Assembly: GCA_963763115.1 (NCBI GenBank)
Contig: CAVXNM010000058.1
Coordinates: forward strand, 17,251 to 81,250
Reading direction: 5' to 3'
Source: CAVQCA01 sp963763115
GTDB lineage: Bacteria; Pseudomonadota; Gammaproteobacteria; UBA9214
Length of the DNA: 64,000 nt
Shown here: piece after piece, positions 20,238 through 29,360 of the stretch
How the letters are laid out: every line of letters starts with the position of its first letter
Position numbering within the stretch: position 1 is the first letter of the stretch
Made by a program: the position numbers and the translations under genes
The notes under the pieces: generated by a model
The model's input: only the letters and a program-made list of their open reading frames with translations
What the model was told of the DNA's origin: nothing
Databases searched by the model: none

Positions 20238-21374
20238 ATGATTCTGATTCTGCATGCGGACACCGACAAAAACGGGACCGCTTACCGGCATTTGCTGGAG
20301 CATCTGGCCAACCTGCGGAACATCACGGTCCGCGTGCATGACGAGGTCGGCGCACAGCAAACGCTGACCGAACTCTATCTGGTGGGTGACACGGCCGCGC
20401 TGCAGATTGAGGATATGGCGAGCCTGCCCTGCGTGGAGCGGGTGGTGCGCGTCTCCGAGGAATACCGCATCCTCGGTCGCCATCACGATGACAATCGTTC
20501 GACCTTCTTCGAATACAATGGCGTGCGCTTCGGACAGGACAACCTGAATGTCTTCGCCGGCCTGTGCGCCGTCGACACCTCCGAGCATGTCGAAATCATG
20601 ATGAAGGCCTTGCAGGAACGCAGCCTGCCCTGCACTCGCATGGGTGCCTACAAGCCGCGCACCAATCCCTATTCGTTCCAGGGACATGGCAAGAGCTGTC
20701 TGCCCTATGTGTTCGAACTGGCGGGCAAATACGACATCAAGGTCATCGCCATGGAGGTGACCCATGACATGCACCTGCGGGAAATCCGGGAAGCGCTCGA
20801 TCTGACGGGAAATCCGACCGGGGTGTTGCTGCAGATCGGCACCCGCAATACCCAGAACTTCGAACTGCTTAAGGCGGTAGGTCGCCAGCGTGAATTCCCG
20901 GTACTTCTGAAACGCGGCTTCGGCATCACGCTGGAGGAATCACTCAACGCGGCCGAATACCTGGCCAGCGAAGGTAACCGGCGTGTCGTGTTCGGATTGC
21001 GCGGCATGAAGACCAACATGGGCGACCCGCATCGCAATTTCGTCGACTTCTCCCACGTGCCAGCCGTCAAGCGTTTGACCCGTATGCCCGTGTGCATCGA
21101 TCCCTCACATTCCGTGGGCAGCCGGGATGCCTCACCGGAGGGTATTATGGATGTATTTCACGTGACCGCCCAAGGGGTTATCGCCGGGGCGAATATGATA
21201 CTCGTCGATTTTCACCCGGTACCGAGCAAGGCGCTGGTGGATGGTCCGCAGGCGCTGCATATGGATGAACTCGACTATTTTCTCGAGGATGTCAGGCTGG
21301 CGCGGGAGGCATACGAAAACCGTGTGGTCCTGGCCACGAAATACCGCAACCAGCAGGAGGCATCGGCCGCCTGA
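20238..21374 (+). CDS. aroF: 3-deoxy-7-phosphoheptulonate synthase, class I-beta with N-terminal ACT-like domain
   Basis: A 378-aa enzyme condensing PEP and erythrose-4-phosphate, the first shikimate step. Residues 1 to about 90 form a ferredoxin-like regulatory domain (MILILHADTD, EDMASLPCVERVVRV). The barrel follows with FAGLCAVDTSEHV, RMGAYKPRTNPYSFQG, LLQIGTRNTQNF, VLLKRGFGITLEE and MPVCIDPSHSVGSRD. This architecture is the Thermotoga/Bacillus-like subtype rather than E. coli AroG. Gene symbol follows common annotation of this subtype. It appears monocistronic, 100 bp after aguB. Confidence 0.9.
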   Translation: MILILHADTDKNGTAYRHLLEHLANLRNITVRVHDEVGAQQTLTELYLVGDTAALQIEDMASLPCVERVVRVSEEYRILGRHHDDNRSTFFEYNGVRFGQDNLNVFAGLCAVDTSEHVEIMMKALQERSLPCTRMGAYKPRTNPYSFQGHGKSCLPYVFELAGKYDIKVIAMEVTHDMHLREIREALDLTGNPTGVLLQIGTRNTQNFELLKAVGRQREFPVLLKRGFGITLEESLNAAEYLASEGNRRVVFGLRGMKTNMGDPHRNFVDFSHVPAVKRLTRMPVCIDPSHSVGSRDASPEGIMDVFHVTAQGVIAGANMILVDFHPVPSKALVDGPQALHMDELDYFLEDVRLAREAYENRVVLATKYRNQQEASAA

Positions 21375-21456
21375 TCCCGGGTGGCGCACGCTATTCCGTC
21401 CAAGATGACGAGTACCGAGATGCATTAAATCATCAAATCAGGACGTGAGAACAACC

Positions 21457-21677
21457 ATGATGACACCGTTAAAGCGACTTTTCATAATGACCGTAATTTC
21501 CGTGGCTGTATTTTTCTCAGTCGGAACGCTGTTCTGCAACGGCATGTGGGCGGCCAGTCGCCGAACAACATCCAGACCCTCCTCAGGTTCGGTTATCCCG
21601 CCGGGAAGATCAAATAGTACCGCGGTGGCATGCAGGACTGGGAAATTCTCGGCCTGACCACGGTGGCGGGAGAGTAA
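21457..21677 (+). pseudogene. Remnant of an exported rhodanese-like protein
   Basis: An ATG at 21457 starts a signal-peptide-like sequence (MMTPLKRLFIMTVISVAVFF) that runs into LFCNGMW, the active-site loop of exported rhodaneses. The frame then shifts near 21550. The +2 frame reads QSPNNIQTLLRFGYPAGKIK, an in-frame TAG at 21615-21617, then YRGGMQDWEILGLTTVAGE and a TAA at 21675. This is the C-terminal half of a rhodanese, needing one base change to repair the stop and one inserted base to restore frame. Most of the N-terminal rhodanese domain is missing, so a deletion fused the signal peptide to the active-site region. Non-functional in this form. Confidence 0.8.
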
Positions 21678-21702
21678 TGCCGTCGTGAGCACGTAACTGG
21701 TC

Positions 21703-22233
21703 ATGGAACCACATCCGAAACCCTCTGTCGCTGCTGCACTGATGTTTGTGCTGATACTCACAGTTGGTTCGAGCGCCGGCGAGGAGGTTTCCCGGGAGGT
21801 ACAGACCCCCTATACCGAGCAGAAGGTGGTGTTCGATTTCTATTTCGACAATCCGGAAAAAATCAATGCCGCCCTGTACTGGATCCGTTCGCTCATGAAC
21901 CCGCTCATGGATGCACCGTACGATATGGCGCCCGAATTTCTGGATATCAAGGTCGTTATCCACGGCACGGAGATCGTGACGCTGGCGCGCAAGAACTTAG
22001 AGAAATACCGGGACGCCGTCGAGCGCATGCGCTACTACGCCAGCCTGGGCGTACAGTTCAAGGTGTGCGCTCTGGCGGCGCAGGACTACGGCTACCAGCC
22101 GGATGCATTCTATGATTTCGTCGAGGTCGTACCCTCGGCGATCACGGAACTCGCCCACTGGCAATTGCAGGGCTATGCCCTGATCACCCCCGTGGTGATG
22201 GAGAAACGCTTCTCTATCGAGGAAATCCGTTGA
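21703..22233 (+). CDS. Exported DsrE-like family protein
   Basis: A 176-aa protein with a signal peptide (MEPHPKPSVAAALMFVLILTVGSS, cleavage near SAG-EE). The mature domain follows the DsrE/DsrF-like superfamily pattern: VVFDFYFDNPEKINAALYWI at the first strand and helix, DIKVVIHGTEI, RMRYYASLGVQFKVCALAAQ with a single Cys at the position of the DsrE sulfur-carrying strand, and a C-terminal TPVVMEKRF. Exported members are usually found near sulfur metabolism genes but have no settled function. Just downstream of the rhodanese remnant, it may once have been its partner. Confidence 0.82.
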   Translation: MEPHPKPSVAAALMFVLILTVGSSAGEEVSREVQTPYTEQKVVFDFYFDNPEKINAALYWIRSLMNPLMDAPYDMAPEFLDIKVVIHGTEIVTLARKNLEKYRDAVERMRYYASLGVQFKVCALAAQDYGYQPDAFYDFVEVVPSAITELAHWQLQGYALITPVVMEKRFSIEEIR

Positions 22234-22242
22234 AACCTGTGA

Positions 22243-23028
22243 CTATTTCGCCCGTTTCAGGCTGTTCTGGTCGAAATCCCGGTCCGTGAGGCCGGTGCGG
22301 AAACGGTAGTCACTCCAGGACAGCGTGGTACTTTTTCCGGTCTGGTGGTTGGCCATCTCCATGCGCAGGGCGCGCCAGAATTTGTCCATATACCGCCGGT
22401 ACTCGTGGAAGGTGAGGGTCTTTAACAGCGCGTCCTTGCGGTCGTAGTAGATTACCTGCTGCGGCCGGTACTCCTGCTTGTCGATCCAGACCTCCTGGCG
22501 CGTATAGCCCGAGTTCGGATCGACCGGCCGACGTTCGATCACGAAGCAATCCATGCCATCATAAGTCTCGTCCCGGAGATACACATAGGTGTATTTCTCG
22601 ACTTCATCGGAAGCGATGTCCTCATAGGCGAACTCGCTGCCCATGAACGGGCCCGACTTGTTTTTCGAGGAAATACGTTTCACCCGCTTGAGAGACGGCA
22701 GATAGAGCCACTGGTCATCGAGACCGGTGACATGCGAGAACGTCAGGAAGGCCGTGCCCTTGACGTCGGCCGGTGCGTCGAAGATGGACAGGCTCTTGTC
22801 ACCGTCGCCTTCGATCTCAAGGGTACGCACCCGTACCGCGCGCCGGCTTTCATCCCCCTGCCGGTTACGCAGGACCATTTCCATGCCAGCCGTCGAATCG
22901 CCGAACCCCTTGTCCCTCGCGTCCGCCTCGACGGCAATGGCCAGGCCCTTCTCCGCGGGCGTTTCGGCCGGGGCGATCACCGGCATCAGCACAAGCAAAC
23001 AAACCAGCAATGTTTTCTTCATATTCAT
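22243..23028 (-). CDS. LolA-like outer-membrane lipoprotein-sorting family protein
   Basis: A 261-aa exported protein (MNMKKTLLVCLLVLMPVIAPA signal, cleavage near APA-ET). The mature domain begins EKGLAIAVEADARDKGFGDS and has repeated beta strands with WLYLPSLKRVKRIS, PFMGSEFAYEDIA and RQEVWIDKQEYRPQQVIYYD, the pattern of LolA-fold proteins that act with MMPL exporters. Its start overlaps the stop of the MMPL gene by 4 bp (ATGA), so the two are coupled. Likely a periplasmic carrier handing a lipid or hydrophobic cargo to or from the transporter; the cargo is unknown. Confidence 0.9.
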   Translation of the reverse strand: MNMKKTLLVCLLVLMPVIAPAETPAEKGLAIAVEADARDKGFGDSTAGMEMVLRNRQGDESRRAVRVRTLEIEGDGDKSLSIFDAPADVKGTAFLTFSHVTGLDDQWLYLPSLKRVKRISSKNKSGPFMGSEFAYEDIASDEVEKYTYVYLRDETYDGMDCFVIERRPVDPNSGYTRQEVWIDKQEYRPQQVIYYDRKDALLKTLTFHEYRRYMDKFWRALRMEMANHQTGKSTTLSWSDYRFRTGLTDRDFDQNSLKRAK

Positions 23029-25301
23029 TTGTCAACCTTCATCAACAAGGGTGGTAGAAACAGGAAATCGGCGGCGAGCGCGAAGGCGATGGTGACGGCC
23101 GTCAGCAATCCCATATCCGCGTTCATCCGGAATGGCGAGAGGGTCAGGACCAGGAAGCCGGCTATCAGGACCAGCGAGGTCACCCCCAGCGCCATACCGA
23201 CAGTGGAGAAGGCATAGCGTACCGCATCGGGCGAATCGAGGTGCTGCTCGCGACGGGCGCGCAGGTACTTGCTGAGAAAATGCACGGTATCGTCGACCAC
23301 GATGCCCAGCGTCATGCCCGTCACCACGGAAAGCGCAAGTCCGACCTCCCCCACCAGCACGCCCCACAATCCGAATGCCATGGCGGCCGGCGCAAGATTC
23401 GGAATCAGGCTGACCAGGCCGATTTTCAGGGATCGCAGGGCGATTACCAGCACCAAGGAAATCAGCACCAGCGCCACCGTCGTGCCGGTCAGCATGTTAC
23501 GGATATTGCGCTGTCCGATGTGCGCGAACATGACCGCGGGACTCGCCCCGTCGGACCGCATGTAGCGCGCATTCTGTTTCAGCCAGTTCTGCGCGGCGTC
23601 CTCGAGCGTCAGCAACTCATTGGAGGAGATATTCCCTACCGTCACCACGAGACGGGTCGCTGACTTACCAACGTCGATCTGATTGTTGAGATCCAGTCCG
23701 TATGGCAGCGACATCTCATAGAGCAGCAGGTATTGTGCAGACATGTCGCGCCGGTCAGGCAGCCGGTACCAGGCCGGGTCATCACCGTGCAGGTTTTTGT
23801 TCAGCCGTTTCATGATGTCGGTCAGCGAGTTGACGTGCAGCACTGCAGGCTGTGCCTGGTACCAGTCGGCAAAGCGCTCCACGTCGCGAAGAAACGCCGG
23901 GTCGCTGATGCCCCCGCTTTCCCCGGTTCCCAGGGAATACTCGATGGTGTAAAGGCCGGTGAGGTTTTTGCTCGCGAAGTCGGTCGCATTCCGAAAGGCG
24001 ATTGTGTTGTCGAAGTATTTGATGTATTCGTCATTAAGCTGGTTGCGCGGAATGAATATCACCAGGCCCATGACCAGAAGCCCCATACCCCAGAAGAGCT
24101 GAACGCGCCGCCTGACGACATAATCGGCAAAACGGTCCATTATCAGGGACCGGCGTGTGACGCCCGGCTGGACACGCACCGGCATGAACGTCATCAGGGC
24201 CGGGAGGAAACCCACCGAATAAACAAAGGCCGCCGCCACACCCATCGCCACGATATTGCCAAGGTCCCGGAACGGCGGCGCATCGCTGAAGTTCATGCTC
24301 ATGAATCCGATCACCGTGGTCAGGGAGGTGAGGAACACAGGCTGCAGGTTGATTCGCAGGCTGTCGACCATGGCGCTCGCCTTGTCCATGCCGCGGCGCA
24401 TGGCGTGCAGAAAACTCACCAGGATGTGCACACAATCGGCGACCGCCAGGGTAAGAATAATCGTAGGTGCAGTGGCGGAAGGCGGTGTCAGCGCAATACC
24501 GAGCCAACCTGTCAGTCCCATGGCGGTCATCACGGAGATCACGATGACCAGGAATGTCGCCAGGGTCGCGGTAGCGGAGCGCAGCAGCAGGATGAGAGTC
24601 AGGATGACGACGCCGAACATCATCGGCACGAGTGTTTTCTGGTCATGCAGGATCACTTCCGGAAAGGAATTGTTCATAATCACCATTCCGGTGAGATAGA
24701 CATCCAGGTCGGGATTGTCGGCCTCGATTTCGGCGACCAGACGCCGCGCATGGGTGGTGATTTCAGGCACTTCCCCGCCGGAACCCGCCTCCGGCAGCTG
24801 GATGGTGACATTGACGCCGGTGACACGTCCATCCGGCGAGATCAGTCGATCGACCAGCAAGGGCTCGTGTACGGCGATGTCGTGTATCCTCTGCAGGGCG
24901 GCTTCATCCAGTCCCTCGACGTCCGGCACCAGATCGTCGACCACCAGGTCATCGCCATCAGCCTCGGTATGCTGGAAATTGGTGATTGAATCAACCCGAA
25001 TCGACCAGGGGATCTGCCAGGCGGCCTGCGTGAGTTTCACCACACTGGCCAGCGTTTCCTGAGTAAACACCTTACCGTTCCGGGGTGCCAGTACGAACAG
25101 TACGTTATCCGATTTGGTATAGGTATTCTGCAGTTGTTCGAAAGCCCGCAGCTGGGGATTGTCGGCGCTGAAAAAAACGCGGTAGTCAGTCTTGAACTCG
25201 AGGAAGCGCATCCCGCTGGCAGCCCCCGCGACCAGTACGATTGTCATCACCAGCACCAGGTAACGCCAGCGCAGCAACCATTCTCCGTAGATCTTGCCCA
25301 T
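23025..25301 (-). CDS. MMPL/RND-family exporter
   Basis: A 758-aa protein with the two-fold RND/MMPL layout. TM1 is near residues 12-32, followed by a large periplasmic domain to about 215 and a TM2-6 block at about 225-370. TM7 is near 405-425, followed by a second periplasmic domain, and the TM8-12 block is at about 620-755. Typical segments are LILTLAVADCVHILVSF in the first block and MTLGIVVDDTVHFLSKY in the second, with the acidic residue of TM4/TM10 used in proton relay. Family members export lipids, hopanoids or siderophores. Coupled to the LolA-like gene downstream. Confidence 0.93.
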   Translation of the reverse strand: MGKIYGEWLLRWRYLVLVMTIVLVAGAASGMRFLEFKTDYRVFFSADNPQLRAFEQLQNTYTKSDNVLFVLAPRNGKVFTQETLASVVKLTQAAWQIPWSIRVDSITNFQHTEADGDDLVVDDLVPDVEGLDEAALQRIHDIAVHEPLLVDRLISPDGRVTGVNVTIQLPEAGSGGEVPEITTHARRLVAEIEADNPDLDVYLTGMVIMNNSFPEVILHDQKTLVPMMFGVVILTLILLLRSATATLATFLVIVISVMTAMGLTGWLGIALTPPSATAPTIILTLAVADCVHILVSFLHAMRRGMDKASAMVDSLRINLQPVFLTSLTTVIGFMSMNFSDAPPFRDLGNIVAMGVAAAFVYSVGFLPALMTFMPVRVQPGVTRRSLIMDRFADYVVRRRVQLFWGMGLLVMGLVIFIPRNQLNDEYIKYFDNTIAFRNATDFASKNLTGLYTIEYSLGTGESGGISDPAFLRDVERFADWYQAQPAVLHVNSLTDIMKRLNKNLHGDDPAWYRLPDRRDMSAQYLLLYEMSLPYGLDLNNQIDVGKSATRLVVTVGNISSNELLTLEDAAQNWLKQNARYMRSDGASPAVMFAHIGQRNIRNMLTGTTVALVLISLVLVIALRSLKIGLVSLIPNLAPAAMAFGLWGVLVGEVGLALSVVTGMTLGIVVDDTVHFLSKYLRARREQHLDSPDAVRYAFSTVGMALGVTSLVLIAGFLVLTLSPFRMNADMGLLTAVTIAFALAADFLFLPPLLMKVDK

Positions 25302-25451
25302 TATTGTTCCTTATTTCTTTTCTGGAACCGGCCCCGGCTGCCCTGATTTGGATACCGTTGGTTCACCAGTCTGCAGACACACCGGACATATGGCCGAACT
25401 TGCAGACAAAACGCTATACTCATGCCACATGAGCGTCAACCAACAGGAGTA

Positions 25452-25661
25452 ATGAACATGTCCGCTATGAGAATGGTGTTTCTGGCGATGGCCGCACTGA
25501 TACTTCTGGGTATCTGGCTGACCGGATTCAACACGGTTCATTGGGTGCTGTATCTGCCAGTTGCAGGACTGGTCTTTGCCGGCGTCACCGGGATCTGTCC
25601 GAGCTACCTGCTGTTCCACAAGATCGGGTTCAAGGGACAAATGCCCGGTAACAAACTGTGA
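25452..25661 (+). CDS. Small membrane protein, DUF2892-like
   Basis: A 69-aa protein. The ATG at 25452 has AGGAG upstream and is chosen over the frame opening at 25422. Two hydrophobic segments (about 5-22 and 28-48) flank a short turn, with GVTGICPSYLLFHKIGF at the end of the second. This GxCPxY motif is characteristic of DUF2892 domains, which occur alone or fused to rhodaneses such as YgaP. A sulfur link is therefore possible. Divergent from the MMPL gene. Confidence 0.85.
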   Translation: MNMSAMRMVFLAMAALILLGIWLTGFNTVHWVLYLPVAGLVFAGVTGICPSYLLFHKIGFKGQMPGNKL

Positions 25662-25841
25662 TTCTGACGCAGGGCACGTCATCAGTCCATTAGCTGCTGC
25701 AAATCCGCTGAATGCATGACCCATCCCCTGCTCACAGCAGATGGATTATTTGGCTGGACTCGAACAGCACGTGCCTTGGGTCTGTGTGATAATACCCGAC
25801 CGTAAACTGCGTTGTACCGTCCAGAATCTGATCCAGATTGA

Positions 25842-28800
25842 ATGCACCGCTCGGCACCACACCACCAGGCGCCCGCGCTGGTCAGCCTGCTTAAACCGGT
25901 GCTGCCAGGTCAGCGTCGCGTCGTCACCTGGACCCGGCTGGCCGGCGACAGTCTGCCGCTGGCGCTGGCGCATGCCGCCAGTCGTGCCGGCGGACCCCTT
26001 GCCGTCATCACGCCGGACATGCAAGGCGCTGAGGTGCTGCAGGAACAGCTGGAATTCTTTCTCACGGGAAGCGCCATCGGCGTCAGCATCTTCCCCGACT
26101 GGGAGACCCTGCCCTACGACACCTTCTCACCGCATCAGGACATCATTTCGGAGCGTCTCGCCACGCTGAACCATCTGGCCGGGATGCGCCGGGGCGTGCT
26201 GATCATCGCCGTCACCACACTGCTGCAGCGCCTGCCGCCGCGCAGCTTTCTCTACCAGCACAGCCTGATCCTGCGCCACGGTCAGCGGCTGGACCTTGAT
26301 GCGATGCGCACCCGACTCGACAGCGCCGGCTACCGATGCGTCTCCCAGGTCATGGAGCACGGGGAATTCGCGGTGCGCGGGTCGCTGCTTGATCTCTACC
26401 CGATGGGCAGCCCGCTGCCCCTGCGCATCGACCTGTTTGATGCGGAGATCGATTCCATCAGGACCTTCGACCCCGAAAACCAGCGCTCCCTGATGGAACA
26501 GAAGGCCGTCAACCTCCTGCCCGCCAGGGAATTTCCCCTTGACGAGGAGGGCATCCGGGGTTTCCGCCAGCGTTTTCGCGCGAGCTTCGAGGGCAACCCG
26601 CAGGACTGCTCCATCTATCGCGAGATCAGCCAGGGCATCACCCCCGGCGGAATCGAATACTATCTGCCCTTGTTCTTCGAGGAAACGGAGACCCTCTTCG
26701 ACTACCTGCCCGGGGACACCTGCCTGGCCTTCCTGGATGCCACCGAAGCGGCCGGCGATGACTTCCAGAGACAACTCGCGGAACGCTTTGAATCGCGCCG
26801 GCATGATCGGGAACGGCCGATCCTGCCACCGGAAAAGCTCTATCTCGGCATGGCAGAGCTGCGGGACTTCCAGAACCGGTATCCGCTGATCCGGGTGATT
26901 GCTTCCGGTGCGGCGGACCCGCCAGGCGATTGCACCTCTTACACCACGCGCCCGCTCGGCGATCTTAAAATCCGCCCGCGCCATGAGACGCCCGCCGGTG
27001 CTTTGCAGGCATTTGTCGCCGAATTTCCAGGGCGCATCCTGCTGACGGCGGAATCGAGCGGCCGGCGCGAAACCCTGCACGACCAGCTGCAGGGCTTCGC
27101 GATCCGGCCGGTCGTGGTCAGGTCATGGGCTGACTTTATCGCCACGACCGATCCCGTGTGCCTGACGGTCGCGCCTCTGGAACAAGGGATGGTGATGGAT
27201 GTCCCGGCCATCGCCGTCATCACGGAGACCAGCCTGTTCGGGGAACGCGCCCGGCAAATGCGCCGGAGAAAACCGGAACGCGACCCCGCAGCAATCATCC
27301 GTGACCTCACCGATCTCAATCTCGGGGCACCGGTGGTACACGAAAACCACGGGGTCGGACGCTACCGCGGACTGGAGACGCTGACCGTCAACGACATCCC
27401 GGCCGAGTACCTCTGCATCGAATACGACGGCGGGGACAAGCTCTACGTCCCGGTCGCCTCCCTGCAACTGGTCAGCCGCTATACCGGCGCCTCGCCCGAA
27501 GAGGCGCCGCTGCACAAGCTCGGCGGCGACCAGTGGCAGCGCGCCCGGAAGAAGGCCGCTAAGCGCGTACATGACGTGGCGGTCGAATTGCTGGATATCT
27601 ATGCGCGGCGGGCCGCCCACCAGGGCCATGCCTATGCATCGCCCCAGGACGAATATGCGGCATTCACCGCCGCCTTCCCCTTTGAGGAGACGCCCGATCA
27701 GGAGAACACCATCGACAGTGTGCTCGCCGATATGCAGTCGCCGCTGCCGATGGACCGGGTGGTGTGCGGCGACGTCGGCTTCGGCAAAACGGAGGTGGCC
27801 ATGCGGGCGGCCTTCCTGGCGATCCAGGACGGCAGGCAGGTGGCCGTACTGGTCCCGACTACGCTGCTCGCACAGCAGCACTATCAGAACTTCCGCGACC
27901 GGTTCTCCGACTGGCCGGTGCGCATCGAGGCGCTGTCGCGCTTCCGCAGCGGCAAACAGCAGGAAGCGATCATGGCCGGGCTCGCGGAGGGTTCGGTCGA
28001 CCTCGTCATCGGCACGCACAAACTGCTGCAGGAGCAGGTCAGGTTCAGGCGCCTCGGACTGCTCATCATCGACGAGGAACACCGCTTCGGGGTCACCCAG
28101 AAAGAACGGCTTAAGAAACTGCGCGCCGAAATCGATATCCTGACGCTGACGGCAACCCCGATACCCCGAACCCTGAACATGTCGCTTTCCGGACTGCGCG
28201 ATCTGTCCATCATCAGCACCCCGCCCGCTCATCGCCTTGCCGTCAAGACCTTTATCTGCGAATGGAACGACGCAGCCATTCGCGAGTCCTGCCTGCGCGA
28301 GATCAAACGCGGCGGCCAGATCTATTTCCTGCACAACCAGGTGGAGTCGATTGACCGCATCGCCGGGGAGATTGCACGCATCGTTCCCGAGGCGGGTATC
28401 GGGGTCGCCCACGGCCAGATGCGCGAGCGAGAGCTCGAGCGGGTCATGCTGGATTTCTACCACCGTCGCTTCAATCTGCTGGTGTGCAGCACCATCATCG
28501 AAAGCGGCATCGACATACCCACGGCCAATACCATTATCATCAACCGCGCGGACAAGCTCGGACTTGCCCAGCTGCACCAGCTGCGCGGGCGAGTCGGGCG
28601 CTCGCACCACCGGGCCTACGCCTACCTGCTGACGCCACCGCGAAAGACGATGACGGCAGACGCCGTCAAGCGACTGGAGGCGATCGCCTCGATGGAGGAC
28701 CTTGGCGCCGGCTTTACCCTGGCCACGCATGACCTGGAAATACGCGGTGCCGGCGAACTGCTGGGCGACGAGCAGAGTGGCCAGATCCACGAAATCGGCT

Positions 28801-29360
28801 ATACGCTGTATTCCGACCTCCTTGCCCGCGCCGTCAAGGCGCTGAAGGAAGGCCGCCGGCCGGAACTGGAGAAACCGCTGCACCAGGGTCCGGAAATCGA
28901 CCTGTCGCTGCCCGCTCTTATAACCGATGACTATGTCCCCGACGTTCACACCCGGCTGGTCATGTACAAGCGCATCGCCGGCGCCGGATCTGTCGAAGAC
29001 CTGCGCGAGCTGCAGGTGGAGATGATCGACCGATTCGGCCTGCTGCCGGAACCGCTCAAGAACCTGTTCCAGGTGACCGGGCTGAAACTGACGGCCGCCC
29101 CGATGGGCATCACGAAGATCGAGCTTGGCCGGCAGGAAGGACGCATCCTGTTCGGACAGGAGGCCGCCATCGATACCCAAAAACTGGTAGAGTTGCTCCA
29201 GCGCCAGCCGGGACGCTATCGCTTCGAGGACGGCAACAAATTGCGCTTCAGCGGCGACTTCGAGCAGGAGGAACAACGGTTTGCCACAGTGGCGGAACTG
29301 CTCTCCACTCTGGCACCCCAGGACGAGGCTCAGGATGACCATACCACACGCACTACCTAG
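25842..29360 (+). CDS. mfd: Transcription-repair coupling factor Mfd
   Basis: A 1172-aa DNA translocase that removes stalled RNA polymerase and recruits UvrA. The UvrB-homology region is at the N-terminus (FLTGSAIGVSIFPDWETLPYD near residue 68). The RNA polymerase-interacting domain is around 480-560 (VHENHGVGRYRGLE). The RecG-like helicase core has Walker A GDVGFGKTEVA (about 642), DEEHRFGV (about 745), TATPIPRTLNM and QLRGRVGRS. The C-terminal TRCF domain follows. Length is normal. The csiV-like gene downstream overlaps its end. Confidence 0.97.
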   Translation: MHRSAPHHQAPALVSLLKPVLPGQRRVVTWTRLAGDSLPLALAHAASRAGGPLAVITPDMQGAEVLQEQLEFFLTGSAIGVSIFPDWETLPYDTFSPHQDIISERLATLNHLAGMRRGVLIIAVTTLLQRLPPRSFLYQHSLILRHGQRLDLDAMRTRLDSAGYRCVSQVMEHGEFAVRGSLLDLYPMGSPLPLRIDLFDAEIDSIRTFDPENQRSLMEQKAVNLLPAREFPLDEEGIRGFRQRFRASFEGNPQDCSIYREISQGITPGGIEYYLPLFFEETETLFDYLPGDTCLAFLDATEAAGDDFQRQLAERFESRRHDRERPILPPEKLYLGMAELRDFQNRYPLIRVIASGAADPPGDCTSYTTRPLGDLKIRPRHETPAGALQAFVAEFPGRILLTAESSGRRETLHDQLQGFAIRPVVVRSWADFIATTDPVCLTVAPLEQGMVMDVPAIAVITETSLFGERARQMRRRKPERDPAAIIRDLTDLNLGAPVVHENHGVGRYRGLETLTVNDIPAEYLCIEYDGGDKLYVPVASLQLVSRYTGASPEEAPLHKLGGDQWQRARKKAAKRVHDVAVELLDIYARRAAHQGHAYASPQDEYAAFTAAFPFEETPDQENTIDSVLADMQSPLPMDRVVCGDVGFGKTEVAMRAAFLAIQDGRQVAVLVPTTLLAQQHYQNFRDRFSDWPVRIEALSRFRSGKQQEAIMAGLAEGSVDLVIGTHKLLQEQVRFRRLGLLIIDEEHRFGVTQKERLKKLRAEIDILTLTATPIPRTLNMSLSGLRDLSIISTPPAHRLAVKTFICEWNDAAIRESCLREIKRGGQIYFLHNQVESIDRIAGEIARIVPEAGIGVAHGQMRERELERVMLDFYHRRFNLLVCSTIIESGIDIPTANTIIINRADKLGLAQLHQLRGRVGRSHHRAYAYLLTPPRKTMTADAVKRLEAIASMEDLGAGFTLATHDLEIRGAGELLGDEQSGQIHEIGYTLYSDLLARAVKALKEGRRPELEKPLHQGPEIDLSLPALITDDYVPDVHTRLVMYKRIAGAGSVEDLRELQVEMIDRFGLLPEPLKNLFQVTGLKLTAAPMGITKIELGRQEGRILFGQEAAIDTQKLVELLQRQPGRYRFEDGNKLRFSGDFEQEEQRFATVAELLSTLAPQDEAQDDHTTRTT

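Noticed and set aside
23733..24989. 418-codon plus-strand frame antisense to the MMPL exporter
   Set aside because: Its product is His/Gln/Arg-rich low-complexity sequence typical of antisense of a membrane-protein gene.
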